This document shows positions 6,496 to 14,692 of a stretch of 39,068 bases of DNA, piece by piece. This DNA comes from Pseudomonadota bacterium (GTDB lineage Bacteria > Pseudomonadota > Gammaproteobacteria > Burkholderiales > JAKAFK01). The stretch spans positions 1 to 39,068 of the forward strand of contig JAJYKK010000026.1 of NCBI GenBank assembly GCA_021788645.1, written 5' to 3'. The notes under the pieces were generated by a model, which saw nothing but the letters and a program-made list of their open reading frames with translations, was not told the origin of the DNA and searched no databases. Position numbers and translations under genes: made by a program. Within the stretch, counting starts at the first letter, position 1. Each line of letters begins with the position of its first letter.

Positions 6496-8343
6496 ATGCT
6501 CCCTCGCTCGCTCATGGAACATCCGCCAAGGAAGCCCGCTTTGAAGCATGATGCCGACGTGATCCCCCCGGATGAGGCCGCGACCTTGCATGGCCTGTTC
6601 GCCTGCCGCCGGCGACGCACTCCCCATGGCCTCGCCTACCAGGCGTATGACGACGCCAGCCGCACCTGGACGCGCCTCACGTGGTCCCAAGCAGGCGAAC
6701 AGGTCACCGAATGGCAGGACCGCCTGGCGGCCGAAGGCGTCATCCCCGGCGAGCGCGTGGCCATCATGCTCAAGAACTCCCCCACCTGGGTCGCCGTCGA
6801 TCAGGCGGCCTTGTCGCTGGGCCTTGTCGTGGTGCCGCTATATCCCCCGGATTCCCCGCAAAACCTCGCCTTGATCCTGGCCGATTGCGGGGCCAGGATC
6901 TTGGTCATCGAAGACGCCGATGGCTGGTTCGAGCTTCTTTCCGAATCCGGCGCCACGTTCCAAGGCCTGACCCGCGTGCTGTGCCGAAAGCCGGCGACCC
7001 CCGACGAGGCGAACCGGGACGCCCGGCTCAAGCCGAAGCCGTCGCAGGCACACGCCTTCGGCGAGGCCCCGGCCGACCCGGACGCGCTCGCCACGATCGT
7101 CTACACGTCGGGAACGACCGGGCGTCCCAAGGGCGTCATGCTCACCCATCGCAACATCCTCTCCAACGCCTATGCCTGCCTGCGGACCTTCGAAGTCTGG
7201 CCCGGCGATTCCTTCCTCTCCTTCCTGCCGTTGTCGCACACGTTCGAGCGGACGGTCGGTTACTACCTGGCCATCATGGCCGGCGCCACGACCGCCTATG
7301 CCCGCGCGCCCGCCCATCTGAGCGAGGATCTGCGGACCATGCGACCGACCATCCTGATCGCCGTGCCACGCGTCTACGAACGGCTCCATGCGGCCATCCG
7401 CACCAAGCTCGAAACGGCGCCCGCCTGGCGTCGAGCCCTGTTCGACGCCGCAGTCCGCATGGGATTCAGCCGCTTCGAGCATCGGCAAGGACGCGGGCCC
7501 TGGCACATCCGTCACCTGGCCGCACCTGGCCTTGCCTGGCTGGTCGCGCGGCCGATCCGCGCGCGACTGGGCGGACGCCTGCGGGTCGCGATCTCCGGCG
7601 GCGCCCCGCTCGCCCCTGACATCGCCGAAACCTTCATCGGCCTAGGACTTCCCGTCCTGCAAGGGTATGGATTGACCGAGGCCGGACCCGTGATCTGCGG
7701 CAACCGGCTGAACGACAACGTGCCGGAGAGCGTCGGGCGACCGATCCCGGAGGTCTCCGTGCGGCTTGGGCCAGACGGCGTGCTGGCGGCGAAAGGCCCC
7801 GGCGTGATGCGCGGCTACTACGGCAACCCGGCCGCCACGGCCGCCGTCCTCACCCCCGACGGCTGGCTCAACACGGGGGACTTGGCGCGCATCGACGCGC
7901 ACGGCCATGTTTACATCACCGGCCGGTTGAAGGAGATCCTCGTGATGTCCAATGGCGAGAAGGTGCCGCCGTCGGACCTGGAGGATGCGATCCTGCGCGA
8001 CCGCCTGTTCGCGCAGGTCATGGTGCTGGGCGACGGGCACCCCTTCCTCGCCGCATTGGCGGTCGTGGATCCCGAGGAATGGATGGCATTCGCCCGGGAC
8101 GCGCGCGTGCCCGCCAGCCCCGAGGGCCTCGACGCGCCCAAGGCCAAGACCGCGGCGCTGGCGCGCATCGCCGCGCAGATGCGGCACTTCCCGAGCTATG
8201 CGCGCATCCGCCGCGTGGCACTCTTCGACGAGCCGTGGACCGTGAAGAACGGACTTCTCACCGCCACCCTCAAGCTGCGGCGCCCCGCCCTGCTGGCCCG
8301 TTTCCAGGCCGTCATCGAAACCCTCTACGCCGGCCATTCGTGA
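6496..8343 (+). CDS. long-chain acyl-CoA synthetase (AMP-binding, FadD15-like)
   Basis: Predicted to activate fatty acids to acyl-AMP and then acyl-CoA. The 615-residue length matches the FadD15/long-chain synthetase subgroup. Seen in order: the phosphate-binding loop YTSGTTGRPKGVMLTH (about 203-218), the adenine motif GYGLTEAGPV (about 391), NTGDLARID (about 458), the hinge ITGRLKEILVMSNGEKVPP (about 473), and the late catalytic-Lys region NGLLTATLKLRR. The ATG at 6496 is kept since the -10 box lies 20 bases upstream; an in-frame ATG at 6514 has no better ribosome-binding site. The SDR gene starts six bases after its stop, so the two form an operon that may make and reduce or modify acyl chains. 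Confidence 0.9.
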   Translation: MLPRSLMEHPPRKPALKHDADVIPPDEAATLHGLFACRRRRTPHGLAYQAYDDASRTWTRLTWSQAGEQVTEWQDRLAAEGVIPGERVAIMLKNSPTWVAVDQAALSLGLVVVPLYPPDSPQNLALILADCGARILVIEDADGWFELLSESGATFQGLTRVLCRKPATPDEANRDARLKPKPSQAHAFGEAPADPDALATIVYTSGTTGRPKGVMLTHRNILSNAYACLRTFEVWPGDSFLSFLPLSHTFERTVGYYLAIMAGATTAYARAPAHLSEDLRTMRPTILIAVPRVYERLHAAIRTKLETAPAWRRALFDAAVRMGFSRFEHRQGRGPWHIRHLAAPGLAWLVARPIRARLGGRLRVAISGGAPLAPDIAETFIGLGLPVLQGYGLTEAGPVICGNRLNDNVPESVGRPIPEVSVRLGPDGVLAAKGPGVMRGYYGNPAATAAVLTPDGWLNTGDLARIDAHGHVYITGRLKEILVMSNGEKVPPSDLEDAILRDRLFAQVMVLGDGHPFLAALAVVDPEEWMAFARDARVPASPEGLDAPKAKTAALARIAAQMRHFPSYARIRRVALFDEPWTVKNGLLTATLKLRRPALLARFQAVIETLYAGHS

Positions 8344-8349
8344 GGCGCC

Positions 8350-9198
8350 ATGTCGACACCCCGCAGCATCCTCATCACCGGATCAGCAAGCGGCATTGGG
8401 CTGTGCGTGGCGGAAGGCCTTGCCGCCCGGGGCTATCGCGTCTTCGCAAGCGCCCGTCGCGAGGCGGACGTCAGGGCGTTGCGCGCACGGGGGCTGGAGA
8501 GCGTCCTGCTCGATCTGGCCGATGCGCCATCGGTTGCCCAAGCGGTGGCCGAGGTCCTCGAACAGACGGGCGGCACCTTGGATGCCCTGTTCAACAACGG
8601 CGCCTATGGGCAACCGGGCGCGGTCGAGGACTTGCGCCGCGAAGTCCTGCGCGAACAGTTCGAAACGAATCTGTTCGGCACCGTCGACCTGACCAATCGC
8701 GTGATTCCCATCATGCGAGCGCAGGGGCACGGCCGCATCATCCAGAACAGCTCCATCCTGGGACTGATCGCCCTGCCTTATCGGGGCGCCTACACCGCCT
8801 CGAAATTCGCCCTCGAGGGCTTGTCCGACACGCTGCGTCTCGAGCTCAAGGGCAGCGGCATCCACGTCAGCCTGATTGAACCGGGGCCCATCAAGAGCCG
8901 CTTCCGCGCCAACGCCTACATCGCCTACAAGAAAAACATCGATCCCGTCCACAGTGCGCACCGCCACCGGTACGAGGGATTGGAACGGCGGCTCACCCGC
9001 GCGGGTCCCGCACAGCCGTTTACCCTGTCGCCGGAAGCCGTGCTCAAGAAGGTCATCCACGCCCTGGAAAGTCCGCACCCGCGGGCACGCTATCCTGTCA
9101 CCTTCCCCACCCGTCTCTTCACCGGGCTCAAGCGCGCCCTGCCTGGCCGCGCGCTGGACTGGCTGCTGGAGCGCATCGGCCGCGGGGAGAACGCCTGA
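8350..9198 (+). CDS. SDR family NAD(P)-dependent oxidoreductase
   Basis: A classical short-chain dehydrogenase of 282 residues. The nucleotide-binding glycine motif GSASGIGL lies at about 11-18, NNGAYG at about 86-91, the catalytic Ser in NSSILG (about 138) and Tyr-x-x-x-Lys in YTASK (about 151-155), then EPGPIKSRF (about 177). The Arg after the glycine-rich region (ASARRE) favours NADP(H). The C-terminal extension, with GLKRALPGRALDW, could contact the membrane. Its coupling to the acyl-CoA ligase (six-base gap) suggests a lipid substrate, but this is inference. Confidence 0.88.
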   Translation: MSTPRSILITGSASGIGLCVAEGLAARGYRVFASARREADVRALRARGLESVLLDLADAPSVAQAVAEVLEQTGGTLDALFNNGAYGQPGAVEDLRREVLREQFETNLFGTVDLTNRVIPIMRAQGHGRIIQNSSILGLIALPYRGAYTASKFALEGLSDTLRLELKGSGIHVSLIEPGPIKSRFRANAYIAYKKNIDPVHSAHRHRYEGLERRLTRAGPAQPFTLSPEAVLKKVIHALESPHPRARYPVTFPTRLFTGLKRALPGRALDWLLERIGRGENA

Positions 9199-9213
9199 TG
9201 CTCGCACCGGGGC

Positions 9214-9468
9214 CTATTTGTACCACAGCTTCATGAGCAAGATGGCGAGCGAGAGCATCAGGGTCACGGCATTGGCCACCACCACGGGAAACGCCCCGAC
9301 CAGGGCGCCATAGAGCAACCAGAGCAAGACGCCCAGACTGAACAGCAGAAACATGCCGAGTGAGATATCGTGCGTCGACCGGGAGCGCCAGGTTTTGATC
9401 ACCTGCGGGATGAACGAGACGGTCGTGAACGTGCCGGCGGTCAGGCCGAGCCAGTCGGAAGGATGCAT
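9214..9468 (-). CDS. SemiSWEET-type transporter (PQ-loop/MtN3)
   Basis: An 84-residue membrane protein with three predicted helices (about 8-26, 38-58 and 61-82), the size and layout of a SemiSWEET half-transporter that works as a dimer. The PQ motif FIPQVIKTWR (about 19-28) in helix 1 is diagnostic of the family, and GVLLWLLYG lies in helix 2. SemiSWEETs move small sugars across the inner membrane, though many bacterial members have no tested substrate. It is convergent with the SDR gene and lies downstream of the TonB-like gene on the same strand. Confidence 0.85.
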   Translation of the reverse strand: MHPSDWLGLTAGTFTTVSFIPQVIKTWRSRSTHDISLGMFLLFSLGVLLWLLYGALVGAFPVVVANAVTLMLSLAILLMKLWYK

Positions 9469-9535
9469 GGCGCTCTCGCGAAAGGCGTAGGGTGTCCGCC
9501 GGTTGTCGGGGGCGTTGGGTCCGCGGGGAAACGAC

Positions 9536-10465
9536 TCAAGGCCGTCCGTCGCCGGCGCTGGTCGCCAGTACGTCCCTGTGGGTAAAAGTCCAGGTCCGCG
9601 TGATCATCAGGAGGTCATATCGGGCGCGCGCCTTCGCGGGAAAGGATTCGTAGGGCGCCGCCAGGCGCACGATGCGCTCCGCATCGGCGTCGAGCGTGCG
9701 CGAGCCCGAGCTGCGGTTGATCTCCACCCGCTCAACCGTCCCGTCCGGCCGGATATAGGCCGACAGCAGCAGGCTGCCGTGGAGCTTGCGCCGCTTGGCG
9801 TTTTCCGGGTAATTAAGGTTGCCGACCCGCTCGACCTTGTTGACCCAGTCGTCCACATAGCGGGCGAAGACATACTGCCGGGTACGCGCACCGACGAATG
9901 CGATCCTCGGGCGGCTTTGGTATTGGCTCCATTCCCGGGCGATCTGGGCCTCCAGTCGCGCCACCCGCAACGGATCGTCGGCGGCGTCCGGGCGATCGAG
10001 GACTTGCGCCGCGGGCGAGCGCTGACCGGTGCCGGCCGCCTGGGCGTCCAGGCTGGCGCGCGAGTGGATCTGCGTAAGCAACTGTTCGGCCTGACGTTCG
10101 AGCGCGCGCATGCGGGCTTCGCGCTGCGCCAACTGGATCATCTGGGCGTTGCTCTCGAGGGCGGGCAGCGGGCTCGTCGCCTCGCGTTTGGCGGCCGAAT
10201 CGCCGCCCCGGTCGAGATTCGCTTGCGCCAAGGCATCCGCATGGCGCGGGCGGTCCTGGGTCTTGGCGTTCACCAGGACGACTTTCAAGGGCGGGATGAT
10301 GTTCTTGTCGACCTGCGGCCGCGGCATGCGGAACACCACGCCGAAAATCAACAGCACATGGATCGCCACCGATACCGCGAGAGCCAGCCCGAGCGGGGCC
10401 GGGATCGCGCGCGAGGATGCCCCGAAGTCCGGGGCCGGGGGGGCGGATCTCAAGAGTGCGCTCAC
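9536..10465 (-). CDS. TonB family energy transducer-like protein
   Basis: A 309-residue protein with a short cytoplasmic N terminus, one membrane anchor (about 25-45), an Ala/Gln/Arg-rich charged periplasmic linker with heptad-like character (about 100-150) and a C-terminal TonB domain (about 205-295) containing VGNLNYPENAKRRKLHGSLLLSAYIRPDG. TonB proteins pass proton-motive energy to outer-membrane receptors. The linker lacks the usual Pro-Lys/Pro-Glu repeats, and no exbB/exbD or receptor gene is nearby. It follows the RNB ribonuclease gene by 79 bases on the same strand. The start is GTG at 10465; an out-of-frame ATG overlaps it as ATGTGA, so the exact start is less certain. Confidence 0.8.
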   Translation of the reverse strand: MSALLRSAPPAPDFGASSRAIPAPLGLALAVSVAIHVLLIFGVVFRMPRPQVDKNIIPPLKVVLVNAKTQDRPRHADALAQANLDRGGDSAAKREATSPLPALESNAQMIQLAQREARMRALERQAEQLLTQIHSRASLDAQAAGTGQRSPAAQVLDRPDAADDPLRVARLEAQIAREWSQYQSRPRIAFVGARTRQYVFARYVDDWVNKVERVGNLNYPENAKRRKLHGSLLLSAYIRPDGTVERVEINRSSGSRTLDADAERIVRLAAPYESFPAKARARYDLLMITRTWTFTHRDVLATSAGDGRP

Positions 10466-10544
10466 ATCAGTCTGGAAGGCTCTAGACCAGCCTGCATTCT
10501 AGGGCAAACGTGAGCCGGGTGCCATCCCCCTGACGGTCCCGCGA

Positions 10545-12386
10545 TCACTTCAGCACCTCCTTGAACCGGCATTCCAGCGAAGGCTCCAACAGATCCATGG
10601 CGACGATCTCGATCAGCACCGCGGACCCGGGTTCCAGCTCGGGCAGGAAAGGCACCTTGAGGACCAGCGGCAAGTCGTTCACGCGGACGATGTTCTCCTT
10701 GATCGTGGTCGCAGCAACCGCGCTCTTGCCCTCCTGCTGCAGGTAGCGCAGGCACCAGTAGCGCTCCATCGTCCGCTGGAATGTGCCGTAGGCCTCGGCG
10801 GCGATCTCGAAATCGCGCATCGCCGCGAACAGGGCCTCGTCGTTTTCCGCATAGGGCGGCGCCTCGCCGCGCAGCAGCGCGATCAGGCTGCGCTGGTTGA
10901 TCAGATCGACATAGCGCCGCAGCGGCGAACTCGCCCAGGCATACTGCTCGACCCCCAGCCCGACATGACGGCCAGGCGTCGTGCTCATGCGCACCTTGCC
11001 ATTGTCCTGGCACCGGTAGATGCCCGCATAGCGGTGCTCGGCCAACAGCCGCGCCCACGCCGAATTGACGTAGATCATCAGCTCCGACACCACCTTGTCG
11101 ATGGGCGCGCCCCGCCGCCTGGGCGAGATCGCCACGCGATCGCCGGTGATCGTGAACGTGTAATCGACCTGTGGCCCTCGGTTGGCATCCGGCCGCCCAC
11201 GCAGCGCCTCCAGCGCGTCGGCGAGGCCGTACAGGAAGGTCAGCTCCCGCCGGAACGGGTAGTCCAGGTCCTCGCGCCCAAGGGTCTCCTCGTTGAATAC
11301 CGTCTCGAGGGTATCGTGGCGCAGGTTGGCGGCGACGGGAACGCGCTCGATGCGGCTTTGACAGCCCAGCACCTGAAAGTCGGCGCCGATCTCCAAATAC
11401 ATGGACAACGCAGGACACGCCCGCTCGGCATTCAGGGTGAATTGCCCGATGGCCTCGGGCGGCAGCATGGTGATCTTGCTGCCGGGAATATAGACGGTGG
11501 ACAGCCGGGAACGCGCGGCCGCATCGAGCGCCGATTGCGCCGCGATGCCCAGCGCCGGCGCGGCGATATGGATGCCCACCTGCCAGTGGCCATTGTCCAG
11601 GCGGCTCACGGAAAAGGCATCGTCAATCTCGGTGGTGGTCGCATCGTCGATGCTGAAGGCGGCAACCGGCGCCGTGGGCAAGCCCTGCGGCGCATCGACG
11701 TGCGCCACAGGCGCGAACTGCGTGCCGTGCGGAAAATGCTCGAGCATGAACAGCGTCAAGTGATAGTCGTGGCTCGAGGGGATTGCCCCGCAGCGCTCGA
11801 GCAGCTTGATCGGGGTAAGCCCGGTCGTGCGCGCGGCCTGGTCGAGCGCCTTGTACTCGATGCTGTTCTTGTCCGGCCGGTAAATCAGCGTCTCCAGCTG
11901 CGGCTTGAATGGCTCCGGCAGCGCGAAGGCTTCCAAGGACGCGACGTAGGCGGCTTGCGCCAGGGCCTGCAACCGCTTGCGTTCGACGCTCGCCTTGGCC
12001 GCCTCCAGCGATTCCCTGGGGGCCGGCTTGTAGCGCCCCCTGCCCTTGCGGTAGAAATGCATGGGCGCGCCATGAAGGCGCATCAGCACGCCCGCGGCCT
12101 CGGAAGCCGTCGGCACCCGCCCGAAATACTCGCGCGCGAGGTCGCCGAAGGCGAATTCCGGCTCGCCGGCGGCTTCCCACAGGAAATCGACGTCCAGGCT
12201 CTCTTCCACGGCATGCGCCTCGTCCAAGAAGGCTTGCGGGGCGGGCGAAGCAAACCGCAGCAGGACGCTGTTGGCTTTCACCTTGGTGCGCTTGCCGTGC
12301 AGCGTCTCCACCTGCAACGAGGTCTCGTTGTCGGTCAGGATCGCGCCGACCTTGAAGGCGCCGTCTTCCTCGTAAAGGATATACAT
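10545..12386 (-). CDS. RNB domain exoribonuclease (RNase II family)
   Basis: Predicted 3'-5' processive exoribonuclease of 613 residues. The RNB catalytic block is visible: FSIDDATTTEIDDAFSV (about 245-261) carries the metal-binding Asp residues, followed by HIAAPALGI, PGSKITMLP and the late ASSPLRRYVDLINQR (about 495-509), the RNase II/R signature. The start is set at MYILYEED (12386), which follows GGGAAG and matches the usual start of this subfamily; the upstream in-frame extension is Arg-rich and atypical. It lies downstream of yqiA, with a hairpin and a -10-like box between them. Confidence 0.85.
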   Translation of the reverse strand: MYILYEEDGAFKVGAILTDNETSLQVETLHGKRTKVKANSVLLRFASPAPQAFLDEAHAVEESLDVDFLWEAAGEPEFAFGDLAREYFGRVPTASEAAGVLMRLHGAPMHFYRKGRGRYKPAPRESLEAAKASVERKRLQALAQAAYVASLEAFALPEPFKPQLETLIYRPDKNSIEYKALDQAARTTGLTPIKLLERCGAIPSSHDYHLTLFMLEHFPHGTQFAPVAHVDAPQGLPTAPVAAFSIDDATTTEIDDAFSVSRLDNGHWQVGIHIAAPALGIAAQSALDAAARSRLSTVYIPGSKITMLPPEAIGQFTLNAERACPALSMYLEIGADFQVLGCQSRIERVPVAANLRHDTLETVFNEETLGREDLDYPFRRELTFLYGLADALEALRGRPDANRGPQVDYTFTITGDRVAISPRRRGAPIDKVVSELMIYVNSAWARLLAEHRYAGIYRCQDNGKVRMSTTPGRHVGLGVEQYAWASSPLRRYVDLINQRSLIALLRGEAPPYAENDEALFAAMRDFEIAAEAYGTFQRTMERYWCLRYLQQEGKSAVAATTIKENIVRVNDLPLVLKVPFLPELEPGSAVLIEIVAMDLLEPSLECRFKEVLK

Positions 12387-12438
12387 ATGCTTCCCAACAA
12401 CCCAGAGCAGGCGGAGGAACCGCCGCAAAAAGATGGAG

Positions 12439-12445
12439 AGTGTAG
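12439..12445 (-). promoter_or_regulatory. possible RpoS-type -10 element for the RNB gene
   Basis: CTACACT on the minus strand, about 50 bases before the RNB start, resembles the sigma-S -10 consensus CTAYACT. No -35 match is seen, which is common for such promoters. An rpoS gene exists at 20650, so this control is plausible but unproven. Confidence 0.3.
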
Positions 12446-12457
12446 CGGATTTGCAGG

Positions 12458-12492
12458 GGCTTGAGCCAGGATGCGTCGTCCGGACTCAAGCC
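12458..12492 (-). terminator. hairpin at the end of yqiA
   Basis: GGCTTGAG (12458-12465) and CTCAAGCC (12485-12492) are perfect 8-bp arms, and the inner bases can pair further (GGA with TCC). It overlaps the last codons of yqiA and precedes the RNB promoter region. It lacks a strong U-run. Confidence 0.4.
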
Positions 12493-13061
12493 TCGCCCGA
12501 CGCGCAGGCGAAAGCCAGGATCATCGGAATGTAGCGGGAGAACTCGGCAAACCCGTGGTTACCCCCAGGAATCACGATTTGGCGCGCCCCGGCGAACTTC
12601 TCGCAGCCTTGGGCATAATCCAACACCTCGTCGCCCGTCTGCGTGAGCAGCAGGTAGCGCGCCGGATCCGTGATGACCGGGACGTCGAGCCCCGCCAGTT
12701 CGTCGATATGGGCCTGCGTGAGCATCCATTCCTCGCCCGTGTACAGATTGCGCTGCGGGCCGAGGAGACCCGGAAGCAGCGCGAAGGGACGCACGGCGGG
12801 ATTGATGAGCACGGCCTTGAGGCCCATGGTCTCGGCCAGATAGGTTGCATAGTAGCCGCCCAGCGAGCTGCCCACCAGAGTCGGCGCCTGCGCGCACGCG
12901 CCGACCGCGGCTTCGATCTCCCGAATCGCGCAGGACGGCCGATGGGGCAGCTTGGGCACCCGCAACCGGTCCTGCCATCGTCTTGCCGCCATGGCCTCCT
13001 CAAGGGCGCGCGCCTTGGCCGAGCTCGGGCTGCTATTGAAGCCGTGCAGGTATACGATCAT
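12486..13061 (-). CDS. yqiA: YqiA/YcfP family alpha/beta-fold esterase
   Basis: A 191-residue small alpha/beta hydrolase. It begins MIVYLHGFNSSP, giving the oxyanion region, has the nucleophile elbow GSSLGGYYAT (about 63-72), an Asp in TGDEVLDY (about 149) and the His in GGNHGF (about 170), completing a Ser-Asp-His triad in the YqiA/UPF0227 layout. Its ATG overlaps the stop of mpl by four bases (ATGA), so the two are translationally coupled. The family has esterase activity on short acyl esters; the biological substrate is unknown. Confidence 0.85.
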   Translation of the reverse strand: MIVYLHGFNSSPSSAKARALEEAMAARRWQDRLRVPKLPHRPSCAIREIEAAVGACAQAPTLVGSSLGGYYATYLAETMGLKAVLINPAVRPFALLPGLLGPQRNLYTGEEWMLTQAHIDELAGLDVPVITDPARYLLLTQTGDEVLDYAQGCEKFAGARQIVIPGGNHGFAEFSRYIPMILAFACASGEA

Positions 13062-14437
13062 GTCTGGGCCGCATGCGCCGCCTGACGCTCGTCGTCTTGA
13101 AGCGCCGCGATCAGTTGATCATGGAATCCGCCGAAGCCGCCGTTGCTCATGACCACGATGGAATCGCCCGGCTGCGCCGCTCTCGCCACGCGCGCCACCA
13201 GCGCACCCAGGTCATCCTCCACCCAGGCTTTCGTCCCCATCGGCTGGAGCGCGCCCCGCACATCCCAGCCGACATTGCCGGCATAGCAGTACACCGCATC
13301 CGCGCTCTCCAAGCTCGGCGCCAGCGCATCCTTCATGACGCCCATGCGCATGGTGTTGGAGCGCGGCTCGAGGACGGCGAGGATGCGCGAGGCGCCCACC
13401 CGGGCGCGCAAGCCTTCGAGCGTCGTTCGGATTGCCGTCGGATGATGCGCGAAATCGTCATACACCGTGATGCCGCGCACGCGCGCGCGCACCTCCATGC
13501 GGCGCCTCACGCTCACGAAGGTTTCCAGCGCGCCCAGCGACACGCCCACGGGCACGCCGGCATGACGCGCCGCCCCGATCGCCGCCAGCGCGTTGTGCCG
13601 ATTGTGCGCGCCCAGCAGCTCCCAGTGCACGCGCCCCTGGGGCTCGCCTTCCCGGCGGACCTCGAAGGTCCCCTCGGGCGCTGACGCGTGCGCATCCCAC
13701 CCGTCGGGAACGGCGAACCGCTCCACCGGCGTCCAGCATCCGCGCGCCAGGACCCGATCGAGGGCGGCCTCGCGCCCGTTGGCGAGGATGAGGCCATGGG
13801 ACGGCACCGTGCGCACGAGATGATGAAATTGCGTTTCGATGGCCGCCAGATCGGGAAAGATGTCGGCGTGATCGAACTCCAGATTGTTGAGAACGACGGT
13901 CCTCGGCCGGTAATGAACGAACTTCGAGCGCTTGTCGAAGAATGCGGTGTCGTACTCGTCGGCTTCCACGACGAAGAAAGGCGAATCGGTCAACCGCGCC
14001 GAGACGCCAAAATTCTGCGGGATGCCCCCGATCAGGAACCCGGGCTGGAGTCCTCCGACCTCCAGGCACCAGGCCGTCATGGACGCCGTGGTCGTCTTGC
14101 CGTGGGTGCCGGCCACCGCGACCACCCACCGGTCGCGCAGCACGTTTTCCGCCAGCCACTGGGGGCCGGAGAGATAGGGCAGTCCCTGATTGAGGATTTC
14201 CTCCATCAGGGGATTGCCGCGCGAGACCACGTTGCCGATCACGAAAACATCCGGCGCGAGCCCGACCTGATCCGCGTCGTAGCCGCCGATCAGGCGAATG
14301 CCCTGCGCTTCCAGCTGCGTGCTCATGGGCGGGTAGACGTTGGCGTCGCAACCGGTCACCGTGTGTCCGGCCGACTTCGCCAGCACGGCGATACCACCCA
14401 TGAAGGTGCCGCAGATGCCGAGAATGTGAATGTGCAT
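13058..14437 (-). CDS. mpl: UDP-N-acetylmuramate:L-Ala-gamma-D-Glu-meso-DAP ligase (murein tripeptide recycling)
   Basis: Attaches recycled murein tripeptide to UDP-MurNAc, saving cell-wall material; cytosolic. The 459-residue protein opens MHIHILGICGTFMGG, the N-terminal nucleotide-sugar binding signature of Mpl. It has the ATP loop VAGTHGKTTTASM (about 108-120), NNLEFDHADIF (about 188), the GAHNRHNALAA motif (about 283) and YDDFAHHPTAI (about 333). The start at 14437 is chosen because this conserved beginning is at the extreme N terminus of homologues. A TGC-TAAACT extended -10 lies about 80 bases upstream. It is the first gene of the mpl-yqiA pair. Confidence 0.93.
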   Translation of the reverse strand: MHIHILGICGTFMGGIAVLAKSAGHTVTGCDANVYPPMSTQLEAQGIRLIGGYDADQVGLAPDVFVIGNVVSRGNPLMEEILNQGLPYLSGPQWLAENVLRDRWVVAVAGTHGKTTTASMTAWCLEVGGLQPGFLIGGIPQNFGVSARLTDSPFFVVEADEYDTAFFDKRSKFVHYRPRTVVLNNLEFDHADIFPDLAAIETQFHHLVRTVPSHGLILANGREAALDRVLARGCWTPVERFAVPDGWDAHASAPEGTFEVRREGEPQGRVHWELLGAHNRHNALAAIGAARHAGVPVGVSLGALETFVSVRRRMEVRARVRGITVYDDFAHHPTAIRTTLEGLRARVGASRILAVLEPRSNTMRMGVMKDALAPSLESADAVYCYAGNVGWDVRGALQPMGTKAWVEDDLGALVARVARAAQPGDSIVVMSNGGFGGFHDQLIAALQDDERQAAHAAQT

Positions 14438-14517
14438 GGGGATTCTGTGGGTGAAGACAAGAGCGCCGCCGGGCCGGGGCTCGCGCACGCGAACGGGGCG
14501 CCCGTCGGAAAGCAGGT

Positions 14518-14526
14518 AGTTTAGCA
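14518..14526 (-). promoter_or_regulatory. extended -10 promoter for mpl
   Basis: TGC-TAAACT on the minus strand forms a TGn-extended -10 about 80 bases upstream of the mpl ATG. No good -35 is seen. Confidence 0.35.
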
Positions 14527-14692
14527 GAATCGCAAGCGGGTTTCCCGGGGCGCCGAGATTCCCCGATTTTTCCGGGGCCGCCTGACGCGCGCATTGACGC
14601 CGGAAGGACTGCTCGCCGAAGCGCGCGCCCCTAGGCCTCTAGACGCCTTGAGCACCGGTGCATGGGGGTCGCGGGCCGGCCGAATGAGGCGA

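Noticed and set aside
10965..12464. A 499-residue plus-strand frame opposite the RNB gene
   Set aside because: Shadow of the RNB frame; low-complexity Arg/Gln/Gly composition and no family resemblance.
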